A DNA stretch of 64,000 nt from Kamptonema formosum PCC 10802 (lineage in GTDB: Bacteria > Cyanobacteriota > Cyanobacteriia > Cyanobacteriales > Oscillatoriaceae): assembly GCF_000332335.1 (NCBI RefSeq), contig NZ_KB235948.1, forward strand, positions 6,018,000 through 6,081,999, given 5' to 3'. Position numbers and translations under genes: made by a program. The notes below the pieces were generated by a model. That model was given only the letters and a program-made list of their open reading frames with translations. It was not told where the DNA came from and made no database searches. Position 1 is the first letter of the stretch. Every line of letters starts with the position of its first letter. This document shows, piece after piece, positions 6,842 through 15,098 of this stretch.

Positions 6842-9505
6842 ATGGCAATATGGGAAGGGATTGGCGGCACGGTGTTCAAGTCGGTGCTTGGGAGTGCTGC
6901 CGGCAACATTGCAAAGCAGTTGGTTAGCACAATCGGCAGCAAGTTAAACCCTACGGATGTCGAAAAAGCCCTAAAAGCCGGCATTCAGGCAGCCGTTGAC
7001 TACGATGAAAAACTGCCCCTGGAACAGCATCTGTTCTTTCGCTGCGAGCCAGATTTCATTCCCGGCTTTCTGGCTGATGTCTTCAATGATGCCGGTGTTC
7101 AGGAGGAATTGGCAAGACCTCTGGCCAAGCAAGAACAGCCGCAAGTCGCTTATTTAGTCGAGGCTTTTAAAAAGATAGCACAAGAACACCCAAAAGTCAA
7201 GGGGAAACTCAACGAATCTCTGATTGAGCCTTGGCTGAAAGTGTTGGCGGACACTTATTTTGAGCGCACCGGCACGTATTTAAGGTTTAAGATTGCCCAA
7301 AAAGTCTATCTAAAGCAGCTGGCAAGCCGGTTTGATGATGTGAAGTTTGCTGGAGTTGCGGTAGAGGGGCAAGAAATAGATAAATCCGCCCTGCTGGAGA
7401 AAATTTTTGTCATGCCTGACGTGCGGGAGGAGATGCCGGCACAGCAATGGCTGCTAGAGAGTGCGCTCGAAAGTGCGCTGGAAAACCGTCAGGCAGAATT
7501 GCTCTGGGAGCAGCGCCAGCGAGCGCGACGGGAGGCGAACCTGCCCGCCGGCAGGACGTTTTCCGCACAGCAGCTGTTGCGGGAAAGCCAGTCTCATAAA
7601 GTGGTGCTGCTGGGAGATCCGGGCACCGGCAAAACGACTTTGATGAGTTACTTTGCAGTCATGCTGGCTGCGGGACAGCCGGAAAAACTGGGTTTCTCAG
7701 CCGAGACAGACTTGCTGCCTATTCTGATTCTGATTCGCGACTGGGCGAGACTGCTAGATAGTGCCGGCCTTCTCGATTATATCAAGATTTTTGCCGAGAA
7801 AAATCTATCCGTACCAAATTTGCCGGCAGGGTTCTTTGAGTATTGGCTGGAAGATGGGCGGGCGTTAATTTTACTGGACGGGTTGGATGAGGTGGCTGAC
7901 ACCGGCAGGCGGTATACGGCTGTGGAACAGATTGAGTCTTTTCTGGGCCAATTTTCGCAGAATCGGGCTGTGATCACCTCCAGACCGGCGGGCTACCGGC
8001 GAGACTTTTTCCGCACGGATGAGTTCCCGCACTTCACCCTCCAGCTGTTTGACGATACCAAAATCCAGCAGTTTATTGACAATTGGTATAGCAGCCGCAT
8101 CTCAGACCCAGAGGAAGCCAAGCGGCGCAAAGACAGCCTGAAGCAAGCTTTGGAGGGGGGAGAGCGGATTAAGCTGCTGGCGAGAAACCCGCTGTTGCTG
8201 ACAATTATTGCTCTGATTCACCGCTACGAAGCTTATCTGCCCAGACAGCGATACAAACTCTACGACCGCGCAGTGAAGACTTTATTAACTGCGTGGGACG
8301 ACGGCAAGGAAATGAGGCATTGTCCTCTGGAATATCTCAATCGGGATGATTTGGAGCGCTTGATGCAGCGGCTGGCTTACTGGATTCACGCGCAGGGAGG
8401 CACCGGCGACAAGGAGGGCGGCACGTTAATCGACCGCGAGGAACTCATTCAAAAATTAGGGGAGTTCATTGCGGACGAAACGGGCGTGAAGCGATACCAG
8501 GCGGAGGGAGAAGCCAAGCGGTTTGTGGAATACATCCGCGAGCGCACGGGGTTGCTGAACGAACAGGGGCAGGACTGCTACGCTTTTGCGCACAAGACGT
8601 TTCAAGAATATCTCGCCGGTGAAGAAATCCTCTATCAGCAGCGAGATGATAGCGATGTAGTGCTGGAACACATCCGCAAATATCTCCACAACGCCCACTG
8701 GCGGGAGGTTTTGCTGCTGGTCATCGCGCAGCAAACCTCCAAAGGAGCGACGAAAGCCCTTCAGGAAATCCTCCGGCAACCCACACCTTACGAGCCTTGG
8801 CTGCACCGCAACCTTTTATTTGCCGGCATCTGCCTTACGGAAGATTTCAAGGTGGCAGATGCCAGTCTCGTGGAAGAAATTTTGCGGAGATTAGTCGATC
8901 TGGAAATTCAGGACGATCGCCGAGTGGGGTGGACAATACGCTCTCAGGTTTTTAAGATTCTGTGCGGTCTGAATGAGACTAAGTTGGAAGATCAAGCGCT
9001 GCAGCTGTTGAAAGATTCTGCAGAGCGGATGGATGAAGTGCGGTTGCTGGAATACCGTGCGGCGCTGGGGGAAAAAGAAGAGGTCATCGCAACTCTGTTG
9101 AGCCGACTGCAGGATGAGGATTCTCGGGTGCGTTTCAGTGCTGTTCAGGCACTAGGTCAGTTGAGAAACGCCTCGGAGCGGGTGATTGAAGCACTGTTGA
9201 GCCGACTGCGAGAGGATGAGAATTCTCGGGTGCGTGTCAATGCTGCCGCTGCACTAGGTGAGCTGGGAAACGCCTCGGAGCCGGTGATTGAAGCACTATT
9301 GAACCAGCTGCAAGATGAGGATTCTCTGGTGCTTTTCCATGCAGCTCGGGCACTGGTTAAGCTGGGCAAAACACCCAGCGAGATTGCCCCTGCTGTCGCC
9401 GAGTGGATTGAGCGGCACCAAGATTCAACACAGGTAGGGGATGGGATTAATGCGCTGTGGGATTTAGTGACAGGGGAGGACTCCATTTATAGCAATAGAC
9501 AGTAA
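6842..9505 (+). CDS. NACHT-domain STAND NTPase with HEAT repeats (NLR-like)
   Basis: This predicted protein of about 887 residues is a signal-transducing NTPase. Residues 1-230 form an alpha-helical N-terminal region without an effector fold I recognise. The NACHT domain has Walker A GDPGTGKTT (about residue 258), Walker B LILLDGLDEVAD (about 343) and the sensor ITSRPAGYRRDFF. The winged-helix part ends with YAFAHKTFQEYLAGEEIL. About three HEAT repeats lie near the C-terminus (RLQDEDSRVRFSAVQALGQL and two more, about residues 743-846) and probably form the sensing arm. I chose ATG 6842 because GGGTGAG precedes it and a CATAAT box lies at 6805-6810; GTG 6821 would add seven residues. Related bacterial NACHT proteins act in phage defence; that role here is inference. 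No partner gene is adjacent. Confidence 0.88.
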   Translation: MAIWEGIGGTVFKSVLGSAAGNIAKQLVSTIGSKLNPTDVEKALKAGIQAAVDYDEKLPLEQHLFFRCEPDFIPGFLADVFNDAGVQEELARPLAKQEQPQVAYLVEAFKKIAQEHPKVKGKLNESLIEPWLKVLADTYFERTGTYLRFKIAQKVYLKQLASRFDDVKFAGVAVEGQEIDKSALLEKIFVMPDVREEMPAQQWLLESALESALENRQAELLWEQRQRARREANLPAGRTFSAQQLLRESQSHKVVLLGDPGTGKTTLMSYFAVMLAAGQPEKLGFSAETDLLPILILIRDWARLLDSAGLLDYIKIFAEKNLSVPNLPAGFFEYWLEDGRALILLDGLDEVADTGRRYTAVEQIESFLGQFSQNRAVITSRPAGYRRDFFRTDEFPHFTLQLFDDTKIQQFIDNWYSSRISDPEEAKRRKDSLKQALEGGERIKLLARNPLLLTIIALIHRYEAYLPRQRYKLYDRAVKTLLTAWDDGKEMRHCPLEYLNRDDLERLMQRLAYWIHAQGGTGDKEGGTLIDREELIQKLGEFIADETGVKRYQAEGEAKRFVEYIRERTGLLNEQGQDCYAFAHKTFQEYLAGEEILYQQRDDSDVVLEHIRKYLHNAHWREVLLLVIAQQTSKGATKALQEILRQPTPYEPWLHRNLLFAGICLTEDFKVADASLVEEILRRLVDLEIQDDRRVGWTIRSQVFKILCGLNETKLEDQALQLLKDSAERMDEVRLLEYRAALGEKEEVIATLLSRLQDEDSRVRFSAVQALGQLRNASERVIEALLSRLREDENSRVRVNAAAALGELGNASEPVIEALLNQLQDEDSLVLFHAARALVKLGKTPSEIAPAVAEWIERHQDSTQVGDGINALWDLVTGEDSIYSNRQ

Positions 9506-9540
9506 ATTTAGGACAAGGCATTTCACTGGCTAGTAGGGAT

Positions 9541-9593
9541 AGGGACAGGCGAGACGCCTGTCCTACGTCCTAACCTAAATAGCTACTGCTATA
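9541..9593. repeat. MITE-like element, TATAGCAGT family (half copy)
   Basis: This is the palindrome GACAGGCGAGACGCCTGTC followed by CTACGTCCTAACCTAA and the terminal CTACTGCTATA. It lies directly after the NACHT gene and only the right half is clear. Confidence 0.65.
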
Positions 9594-9721
9594 ATACCCG
9601 GTTACGCTCAAGTGCCACTCTCAGCGATGTAAGCCTGACGCCACCGGCATTCCCACCGGCACTCCCCCCACACTCCTAACATCAATAGTGGGGTGCCGCA
9701 CTCAGCACGCACCCCACAACT

Positions 9722-10405
9722 CTACATCGCATCTGGGTCAATCCCCAGTTCCCGGAGTTTAGCGGCTAATCGCTGCGCTCGCTCTTCAGCCTCCCGCCGC
9801 GCTTGTTCAGCTTCCTCATGCGTTAGCAGAAACTCACCCGTTCTGGGATTGAAGAACCGCAAGTTGCCATCTGGCAGAAGCCGCAAATCCAGTTCTAACA
9901 CTTCACTCGCTAACGACACTGTGCCGTCGGGCAAAACAGTCCGGGCAATCGGGAAGTAATTCCCTTCTACTAAACGCAACCCCTGAAGTTGGGGATTCAG
10001 ATAGTCGCCGGTTGGGTCATACTGGAAATATTCCCGCACCCCCAAAAAAGCATAGATCCCTTTCTTGGCACCCTGGTCTTGAGTCCGGGTACTCATTGAC
10101 GTAATCTCTAAGACAAACTCAGGGGCTTTTCCTCCTTCATCCCACGTTTTGTAAGACCGGCGCTTGCGCTTCTCCACCCCAAACACCACAAAAACATCTG
10201 GAGATACTACCGACGCTGGATTGCCTTCTTCATAATAGATAAACAAATTTCCCGAAACGTAAACGTCTGGACGGTTCTGGAAGTAAATGCCCAGCCCTTT
10301 AACAGCATTCATTAAATCATCGCGCTGGAAATCACTCTCAGCCATTGGCAATCCATCCTCATCAGGGTATTCAATTTTCGTTGAGTTGAGCGCTGAAACT
10401 GTCAT
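9722..10405 (-). CDS. Uma2 family (DUF820) PD-(D/E)XK nuclease-like protein
   Basis: This protein of about 227 residues belongs to the very expanded cyanobacterial Uma2/DUF820 group. Visible landmarks are YPDEDGLPMAESDFQRDDLM, VYVSGNLFIYYEEG, SVVSPDVFVVFGVEKRKR and APEFVLEITSMSTRTQD, where PDVFV and FVLEITS carry the acidic residues of the restriction-endonuclease-like core. The C-terminus is a charged coiled coil (HEEAEQARREAEERAQRLAA) ending LRELGIDPD, usual for the family. ATG 10405 (MTVSALNSTKIEYPDEDG) is the likely start; an in-frame start at 10420 is also possible. The cellular role of these proteins is not established. It stands alone, convergent with the NACHT gene. Confidence 0.9.
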   Translation of the reverse strand: MTVSALNSTKIEYPDEDGLPMAESDFQRDDLMNAVKGLGIYFQNRPDVYVSGNLFIYYEEGNPASVVSPDVFVVFGVEKRKRRSYKTWDEGGKAPEFVLEITSMSTRTQDQGAKKGIYAFLGVREYFQYDPTGDYLNPQLQGLRLVEGNYFPIARTVLPDGTVSLASEVLELDLRLLPDGNLRFFNPRTGEFLLTHEEAEQARREAEERAQRLAAKLRELGIDPDAM

Positions 10406-10631
10406 GGGCAGAAACCTCAACTGGGGATAGCATCAATCTAGCACTCTCAGGAGGCGTACAACCATCGCTTATCCAGCACGCCTACAATTCCTAACATGCA
10501 ATCTGTCGCGGCAGGGGCGTTGCGCAGCGCGTGGGATGAACTCTTTTCTTTTCTATTCGAGAGCGATTTAAGCCTGACGCCACTGTTCCCACCGGCACCC
10601 CCCCACCTTTTGGGGGTGGGTTTTTTATCTC

Positions 10632-10716
10632 AGGACTTACCCAGCGAGCTTAATTGTGGGGTGGGTTACGCTAGCGCTAACCCACCCTACAGATAGTGGC
10701 GCAAGCGTAAGTCCTG
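10632..10716. repeat. Second MITE-like family, CAGGACTTAC ends (copy 1)
   Basis: The element starts CAGGACTTACCCAGCG and ends CGCAAGCGTAAGTCCTG, giving imperfect inverted ends. It carries an internal palindrome of the form GGTGGGTTACGC...GCTAACCCACC. A second, less complete copy lies at 11580-11670. Confidence 0.75.
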
Positions 10717-10789
10717 CAGATAACATCTCTGTTTTGCTGTGAAAGTCCCTTCAGGGAGATAAAATAGTGATGTGATTGGGTAAACAAAC

Positions 10790-11014
10790 GTGGCCAAGGA
10801 AAAAGAAACGACGCTCGTTAGGGCAGGAGTATATATGGAACCGGCACTCAAGGAGGCGGCAGAGAGATTGGCTAAGCGCCAGCGTCGCTCCCTGTCGGCG
10901 CTGATTTGCGTCCTTCTTGAGAAGGCAATCGCAGAAGCTGAGGCGCGGGGAGAGATTGAGGCGAGCTTGCCGGTGGGTGTTAGGGCAAGTCATGGGGGTG
11001 CCGGTGATGAGTGA
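10790..11014 (+). CDS. Small ribbon-helix-helix-like protein
   Basis: This 74-residue protein has a GTG start at 10790. The sequence AGVYMEPALKEAAERLAKRQ followed by RRSLSALICVLLEKAIAEAE resembles the strand-helix-turn-helix layout of CopG/Arc-type DNA-binding proteins, in which a short strand is followed by two amphipathic helices. The stop codon overlaps the start region of the next gene (ATG 11007), so the two are probably translationally coupled. This arrangement is typical of plasmid-partition or toxin-antitoxin regulators, but the downstream product does not look like a known toxin. The RHH assignment rests on pattern only. Confidence 0.6.
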   Translation: MAKEKETTLVRAGVYMEPALKEAAERLAKRQRRSLSALICVLLEKAIAEAEARGEIEASLPVGVRASHGGAGDE

Positions 11015-11315
11015 CGGTGACACAGAAGCCCACTTAGAGGCGTTGGAAGGGGAAATAGAGCAGATCAAGTCCCAGTTGGGCCAGTTGAGCGTGCACGGCA
11101 AGGCTATAGAATCGTTAGCGGGGCTGGCGTCGGACTTACTGCGGCTGACGCGGCTAAGCCAGCGCAGCGCTGACGAAGACCGGGCCATCATGCGGGAGAT
11201 GCAAAGCGAGATGCGAGAGATGCAAACCGAGATTCGGGGGCTGCAGGCGGAAAATCGCCAGATTTTGGAGTACCTGTTTGGCCAGCAACGCAACAATGGG
11301 GGTGGGAGCCGGTGA
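11007..11315 (+). CDS. Coiled-coil protein coupled to the RHH-like gene
   Basis: This protein of about 102 residues has a start (ATG 11007, MSDGDTEAHLEALEGEIEQI) that overlaps the previous stop codon; ATG 10992 is an alternative. Most of the protein is heptad-like coiled coil, including EALEGEIEQIKSQLGQL and a run of near-repeats EMQSEMREMQTEIRGLQAEN. It ends in a glycine-rich tail. There is no membrane segment or catalytic motif. Similar short coiled-coil proteins are common and unnamed in cyanobacteria. Its overlap with the RHH-like gene suggests the two products work together, which is inference. Confidence 0.6.
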   Translation: MSDGDTEAHLEALEGEIEQIKSQLGQLSVHGKAIESLAGLASDLLRLTRLSQRSADEDRAIMREMQSEMREMQTEIRGLQAENRQILEYLFGQQRNNGGGSR

Positions 11316-11395
11316 TGGCAGAGGAGTGGAACCTGCCAGCAGCTGACAGCGCTCGGCGGCTCAATCCTTGCAGCCGGTTGAAAGTCAGTCTTTTT

Positions 11396-11524
11396 CTAGC
11401 ACTAGCCACATTGGGAACGCACATCAGACTTTGGGGTCACAAAGAATGCCTGCCCTACGGATATAAGGCGTAGGACAGGCGTCCCGCCTGTCCCAGTGCT
11501 CTAATTAAAGTGGCTACAGCTATA
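11396..11524. repeat. MITE-like element, TATAGCAGT family (copy 3)
   Basis: It begins CTAGCACTAGCCACATTGGG, carries GGACAGGCGTCCCGCCTGTC in the centre and ends GTGGCTACAGCTATA. The layout is the same as copy 1. Confidence 0.65.
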
Positions 11525-11579
11525 CCAGCAAACAGAAAGCCGGTCTGATTGAAGAAAGGGGCTGGGGTCCCTTTCCCGT

Positions 11580-11670
11580 TCAGGACTTACGCAGCGACAC
11601 TTAATGTGGTTTGGGGTGGGTTACGCTTCGCTAACCCACCCTACGGATAGAGGGTTTGCGTAAGATTTGC
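11580..11670. repeat. CAGGACTTAC-family element (copy 2)
   Basis: It begins CAGGACTTACGCAGCGACAC, contains GGTGGGTTACGCTTCGC followed by TAACCCACCCTACGG, and ends GCGTAAGA, so the right terminus has decayed relative to the copy at 10632. Confidence 0.65.
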
Positions 11671-11698
11671 CGGTTTCGGGGTGCCGGTGGTTGAGACT

Positions 11699-11929
11699 GG
11701 ACCTCTGAGCTCGAACGATGGACCTCTGAGCTCGAACGATGGAGCTCTGAGCTCGAACGATGGACCTCTGAGCTCGAACGATGGACCTCTGAGCTCGAAC
11801 GATGGACCTCTGAGCTCGAACGATGGACCTCCGAGCTCGAACGATGGACCTCAGAGCTCGACTGATGGACCTCAGAGCTCGAACGATGGACCTCAGAGCT
11901 CGAACGATGGAGCTCAGAGCTCGAACGAT
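11699..11929. repeat. 21-bp tandem array, 11 units, upstream of sdhB
   Basis: Eleven near-identical 21-bp units, each containing GAGCTCGAACGATGGA, run head to tail. Units differ at only a few bases (ACCTCT, AGCTCT, ACCTCA, AGCTCA). Because 21 is a multiple of three, every frame gives repetitive peptide (GPLSSND, MDLRART, VHRSSSE), but no frame has a convincing gene. The array ends about 130 bp before the sdhB start. Confidence 0.9.
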
Positions 11930-12059
11930 GGAGCTCATCCACCGGCAGCCTCCCAAAAACCCACCCCCGAAAGGGTTGGGGGCAGGGGTTCAGCACCGGC
12001 ACCCCCAAAATCGGCCTAAAATGGTTTATGCACTCCCTGTAGGGGAATCGGTAGCACGC

Positions 12060-13124
12060 ATGCAAGTCCGTTTTAAGGTCATTCGACAAAATCAAGGCGC
12101 AGCGCCTCGGGTGCAAACCTACACCCTAGACGCCGAACCGGGCAACACCATCCTGGATTGCCTCAACCGCATCAAGTGGGAGCAAGACGGCACCCTGGCA
12201 TTCCGCAAAAATTGCCGCAATACCATCTGCGGCAGCTGTTCCATGCGCATTAATGGCCGGTCCGCGCTAGCCTGTAAGGAAAATATCGGCAGCGAAATCG
12301 CCAGACTGCAACAGATCGCCGCCCAAGCTGCAGAAACCCAGCTCGCACAGGGCGGACAAAACGCCCCGCCGCCGGCACCGGCAGACTCTATCCCAGAAAT
12401 CACCATCGCCCCAATGGGCAACATGCCGGTGATTAAAGACCTGGTAGTGGAGATGGCCAGTTTCTGGGACAATCTGCAAGCCGTTGATCCCTATGTGAGC
12501 ACCGGCGCGCGAAACATCCCCGAACGCGAATTCCTCCAAACCCCACAAGAGCGAGAGAAGCTCAATCAAACCGGCAATTGCATCCTCTGCGGCGCATGCT
12601 ATTCCGAATGCAACGCCCGCGAAGTCAATCCCGATTTTGTCGGTCCGCACGCCCTCGCCAAAGCTTACCGCACGATTGCAGACTCCCGCGACGCCGAAAC
12701 CGAAAGCCGGCTGGAAAAATACAACCAAATCTCCTCCGGCGTTTGGGGCTGCACCCGCTGCTACTACTGCAATTCCGTCTGTCCGATGGGCGTCGCCCCC
12801 ATGGATCAAATTGGCAAAATCAAAGAGGAAATTCTCGAACGCAAGGATGCCAGTTCCAGCCAGCCGGTGCGCCACCGCAAGCTCTTGCTCGATATCGTCA
12901 AAGAAGGGGGCTGGATTAATGAGCGCCAGTTCGCTCTCCGCTTATTTAACCACTCTTTCAAGGGATGGAAAGAGCTAGCCAAGATGGGCCCGCTAGGCTT
13001 GCGCATGCTGATGCGAGGGAAGGTTCCTATGGACTTTGAGCCTTCGGAAGGCACTGAGCAAGTTCGCGCGCTGATTGAAGCGGTGCAAAAGTTAGAGCAT
13101 CCCTCTGCCGGCAAAAATAAGTAA
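12060..13124 (+). CDS. sdhB: Succinate dehydrogenase/fumarate reductase iron-sulfur subunit
   Basis: This subunit of about 354 residues passes electrons from the flavoprotein to quinone in the thylakoid or plasma membrane. The [2Fe-2S] domain has CRNTICGSCSMRINGRSALAC. The two C-terminal clusters are bound by CILCGACYSECN and by CTRCYYCNSVCPMGV, the usual [4Fe-4S] and [3Fe-4S] motifs. ATG 12060 (MQVRFKVIRQ) gives the natural N-terminus; ATG 12021 (MVYALPVGES) is also possible. The frame is open further upstream only through the 21-bp tandem array, which I do not treat as coding. The flavoprotein gene is not next to it, which is common in cyanobacteria. Confidence 0.95.
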   Translation: MQVRFKVIRQNQGAAPRVQTYTLDAEPGNTILDCLNRIKWEQDGTLAFRKNCRNTICGSCSMRINGRSALACKENIGSEIARLQQIAAQAAETQLAQGGQNAPPPAPADSIPEITIAPMGNMPVIKDLVVEMASFWDNLQAVDPYVSTGARNIPEREFLQTPQEREKLNQTGNCILCGACYSECNAREVNPDFVGPHALAKAYRTIADSRDAETESRLEKYNQISSGVWGCTRCYYCNSVCPMGVAPMDQIGKIKEEILERKDASSSQPVRHRKLLLDIVKEGGWINERQFALRLFNHSFKGWKELAKMGPLGLRMLMRGKVPMDFEPSEGTEQVRALIEAVQKLEHPSAGKNK

Positions 13125-13133
13125 GCAACAGCC

Positions 13134-13162
13134 TTGACAGAGCCCTTATATTGTGATATAAT
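13134..13162 (+). promoter_or_regulatory. Consensus sigma-70 promoter of the HLIP gene
   Basis: TTGACA (13134-13139) and TATAAT (13157-13162) are separated by exactly 17 bp. A good ribosome binding site, ACGGAGG (about 13175-13181), precedes the GTG start at 13194. The promoter begins 10 bp after the sdhB stop, so the HLIP gene is expressed independently. Confidence 0.85.
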
Positions 13163-13193
13163 GGCGCGTTCTTCACGGAGGTAAAATAAAACA

Positions 13194-13385
13194 GTGAAAC
13201 CAGAAACTCCCGCCTCACCGGCACCCCCAGAAACCCAACCTTACACCCCGCCAGAACCGGCCTTTGGCTGGACTCCCTACGCCGAACAAATCAACGGGCG
13301 ATTTGCCATGCTCGGATTTGTGGCGCTGCTGGTTCTGGAATTTTTCACCCGTCAGGATTTCTTCACCTGGCTGGGTTTGCGCTAA
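13194..13385 (+). CDS. High light-inducible protein (one-helix Chl a/b-binding protein)
   Basis: This 63-residue protein has a single membrane helix carrying the chlorophyll-binding signature EQINGRFAMLGFVALLVLEF, where E and N-x-R are the pigment ligands. The N-terminal 25 residues are proline-rich (ASPAPPETQPYTPPEPAFGW) and PYAEQ leads into the helix. Such HLIPs bind chlorophyll and carotenoid in thylakoids and protect photosystem assembly intermediates under excess light. The GTG start is supported by the Shine-Dalgarno GGAGG about 15 bases upstream. The gene has its own consensus promoter and is followed by a strong hairpin. Confidence 0.93.
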   Translation: MKPETPASPAPPETQPYTPPEPAFGWTPYAEQINGRFAMLGFVALLVLEFFTRQDFFTWLGLR

Positions 13386-13427
13386 ATTTTCCCTCGGAAT
13401 GCCTCGTTCCCAGTATGAGCGTTGCGT

Positions 13428-13469
13428 ATTCCCTCGTTCCCAGGCAGAGCCTGGGAACGAGGGAATTTT
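13428..13469. terminator. Hairpin, likely bidirectional terminator between HLIP and protease genes
   Basis: CCCTCGTTCCCAGGC (13431-13445), loop AGA and GCCTGGGAACGAGGG (13449-13463) form a perfect 15-bp stem. It is extended by ATT/AAT and followed by TTTTG. The two flanking genes converge on it. The sequence also resembles a dispersed cyanobacterial repeat. Confidence 0.75.
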
Positions 13470-13479
13470 GTCTCTCTCC

Positions 13480-14925
13480 CTAGCGGATAGTCAGAGTGTA
13501 CCGGCCACGCCCATCCCTGTCAGAGGCGTTGACAATCACCCGGTAAACGCCGCTGCGGGGCAGTGTGGCTGTGATAGCAGAATCTGTGGTATTATTACTA
13601 GAATTGTTATTTTCTTTGAACACCTTGCCATCGGGAGATAGGAGCACTAAATAAGTGTCAAAATCCGGACTTTCGAGGGTAATGGTAACCGTCTGGCCGG
13701 CACGCCCTGTAAAGGCAGTCATGCGGTACAGACTGCCGTCTGAGGGAAGCACAGAGGCACCGGGACCCAAAACGCTCTGAATGGTGACGTTCATGGTTCC
13801 CTCCGGGCCAGGGTCGATGCCGGCACCGGCAGCGCTACCGGCAAACGCTCTCAAGCTGTAAGCCCCGGATTCCCCCGCCTGAGAGGAGTTGGCAATCACC
13901 GTGTACTTGCCGGTGGCGGGCAGTGTGGCCACAATGCGGGCGCTGTTGCCACCGCCGCCGTCGTTATCTTGCGCCACATCCCGCCCGCGAGGGTTGAGCA
14001 AAATCAGAAATGGGTCAATTTCCTGGCTGGTCATTTCCAGCGTCACCCGCTGTCCCGCCCGCCCTTCAAAGGTGTAAATGTCGAAAAAGCTGCTGTCCGC
14101 CCGCAAGGTCAGGGAACCGGGACCGAGTTTGCCGGCCACCGGCTGTCCGTTGAGGGAGAGAGGTTTGGGGGCGAAGGTCCGCGCTGCCGGTGCGGAACTC
14201 CGCGATGCGGTGCGGGGGGCGCGACCCTCTCGCACTGCACTCAGGAAAGGTCGCACCCGATCGGTTGATATGGCAAAACCGATGCCAATGTTCCCTCCCT
14301 GGCGAGCGGTAAAAATGGCTGTGTTGACGCCAATCAGCTCGCCCTGGCTGTTTAAAAGCGGTCCGCCGGAGTTGCCGGGATTGATGGCGGCGTCTGTTTG
14401 GATTAAGCCGCGCTGCCGGTCGATGCGGCTGACGATTCCCACGGTGAAGGTTCCCTGAAACCGTCCGAAGGGGTTGCCGATGGCAAAGGCTCGCTGGCCC
14501 ACTTGTGCGGAACTCGCCGCGATCGGAAGCGCCGGCAGGTTGCTCTGGTTGGGAATCCGCAGCATGGCGAGGTCTAGACCCCTCTCCCCAAAGGCAATCA
14601 CTTCTGCAGGCAGGCGTCTGCCGTCGGCGAGGGTGACGCTGACGCTGCCGGTGGCGCTGGCTACGACGTGGGCGTTGGTTAGGACTAGACCGTCGGAGCT
14701 TACAATGCTACCACTGCCGGTTTCCTTGCCGGCGCTGACGGACACGACAGCGGGGCTTGCCTTCTGGTAGACGCGAATGTTGATTTGCTCATCGGCATCC
14801 TGGGCTATTGCGCGGCTGTTGTGCGGCACACCGGCAGGGGTGAGGGCGTCTCCCACTACCGTGCCGGTGACTGTTCCCACCGTGAGAATCCCTGATGCTG
14901 CCAGACGCAAGAGCTTAGTATTCAT
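13480..14925 (-). CDS. Secreted trypsin-like (S1C) serine protease with two PPC domains
   Basis: This 481-residue protein starts with a signal peptide (MNTKLLRLAASGILTVGTVT) and cleavage is likely near residue 41 (AIA-QD). The protease domain resembles Deg/HtrA. The catalytic triad is His86 in LTNAHVV, Asp118 in GLDLAML and Ser186 in NPGNSGGPLL. There is no PDZ domain. Instead two beta-sandwich PPC (bacterial pre-peptidase C-terminal) domains follow, at about residues 265-365 (FDIYTFEGRAGQRVTLEM) and 375-480 (YRMTAFTGRAGQTVTITLES). It is probably periplasmic or extracellular and degrades or processes envelope proteins. The lack of a PDZ domain separates it from the DegP/HhoA/HhoB set. Confidence 0.92.
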   Translation of the reverse strand: MNTKLLRLAASGILTVGTVTGTVVGDALTPAGVPHNSRAIAQDADEQINIRVYQKASPAVVSVSAGKETGSGSIVSSDGLVLTNAHVVASATGSVSVTLADGRRLPAEVIAFGERGLDLAMLRIPNQSNLPALPIAASSAQVGQRAFAIGNPFGRFQGTFTVGIVSRIDRQRGLIQTDAAINPGNSGGPLLNSQGELIGVNTAIFTARQGGNIGIGFAISTDRVRPFLSAVREGRAPRTASRSSAPAARTFAPKPLSLNGQPVAGKLGPGSLTLRADSSFFDIYTFEGRAGQRVTLEMTSQEIDPFLILLNPRGRDVAQDNDGGGGNSARIVATLPATGKYTVIANSSQAGESGAYSLRAFAGSAAGAGIDPGPEGTMNVTIQSVLGPGASVLPSDGSLYRMTAFTGRAGQTVTITLESPDFDTYLVLLSPDGKVFKENNNSSNNTTDSAITATLPRSGVYRVIVNASDRDGRGRYTLTIR

Positions 14926-14994
14926 CTTTTAACTCCTAAGATTTACGCTAAATAAATGACTTTATTTATTGACGCAAAGTTCAGGGGAGCAAGA

Positions 14995-15098
14995 TATAGC
15001 AGTAGCCACTTAGATTAAGACATTAGACCTTCAGGGCAGCCAGACGCTGGCCTACGTCTATAGTGCATACTGCTATAACCCATATGACTGCTGCTATA
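14995..15098. repeat. MITE-like element, TATAGCAGT family (copy 4)
   Basis: This is the shortest clear copy. It runs from TATAGCAGTAGCCACTTAG at 14995 to AGTGCATACTGCTATA at 15077, with a core AGACGCTGGCCTACGTCT. An extra end, ATGACTGCTGCTATA, follows to 15098. The region from here to 15495 contains no gene I can support. Confidence 0.75.

Noticed and set aside
10590..10632. Rho-independent terminator (C-rich arm, GGGGGTGGG, T-run)
   Set aside because: The stem does not pair cleanly and no plus-strand gene ends just before it; it looks like part of the repeat landscape.
11631..12116. Repetitive ORFs (VHRSSSE, GPLSSND, MDLRART) over the 21-bp array
   Set aside because: All frames are open because the unit is 21 bp; no frame has a conserved or non-repetitive part. 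It is not a CRISPR array because there are no spacers.
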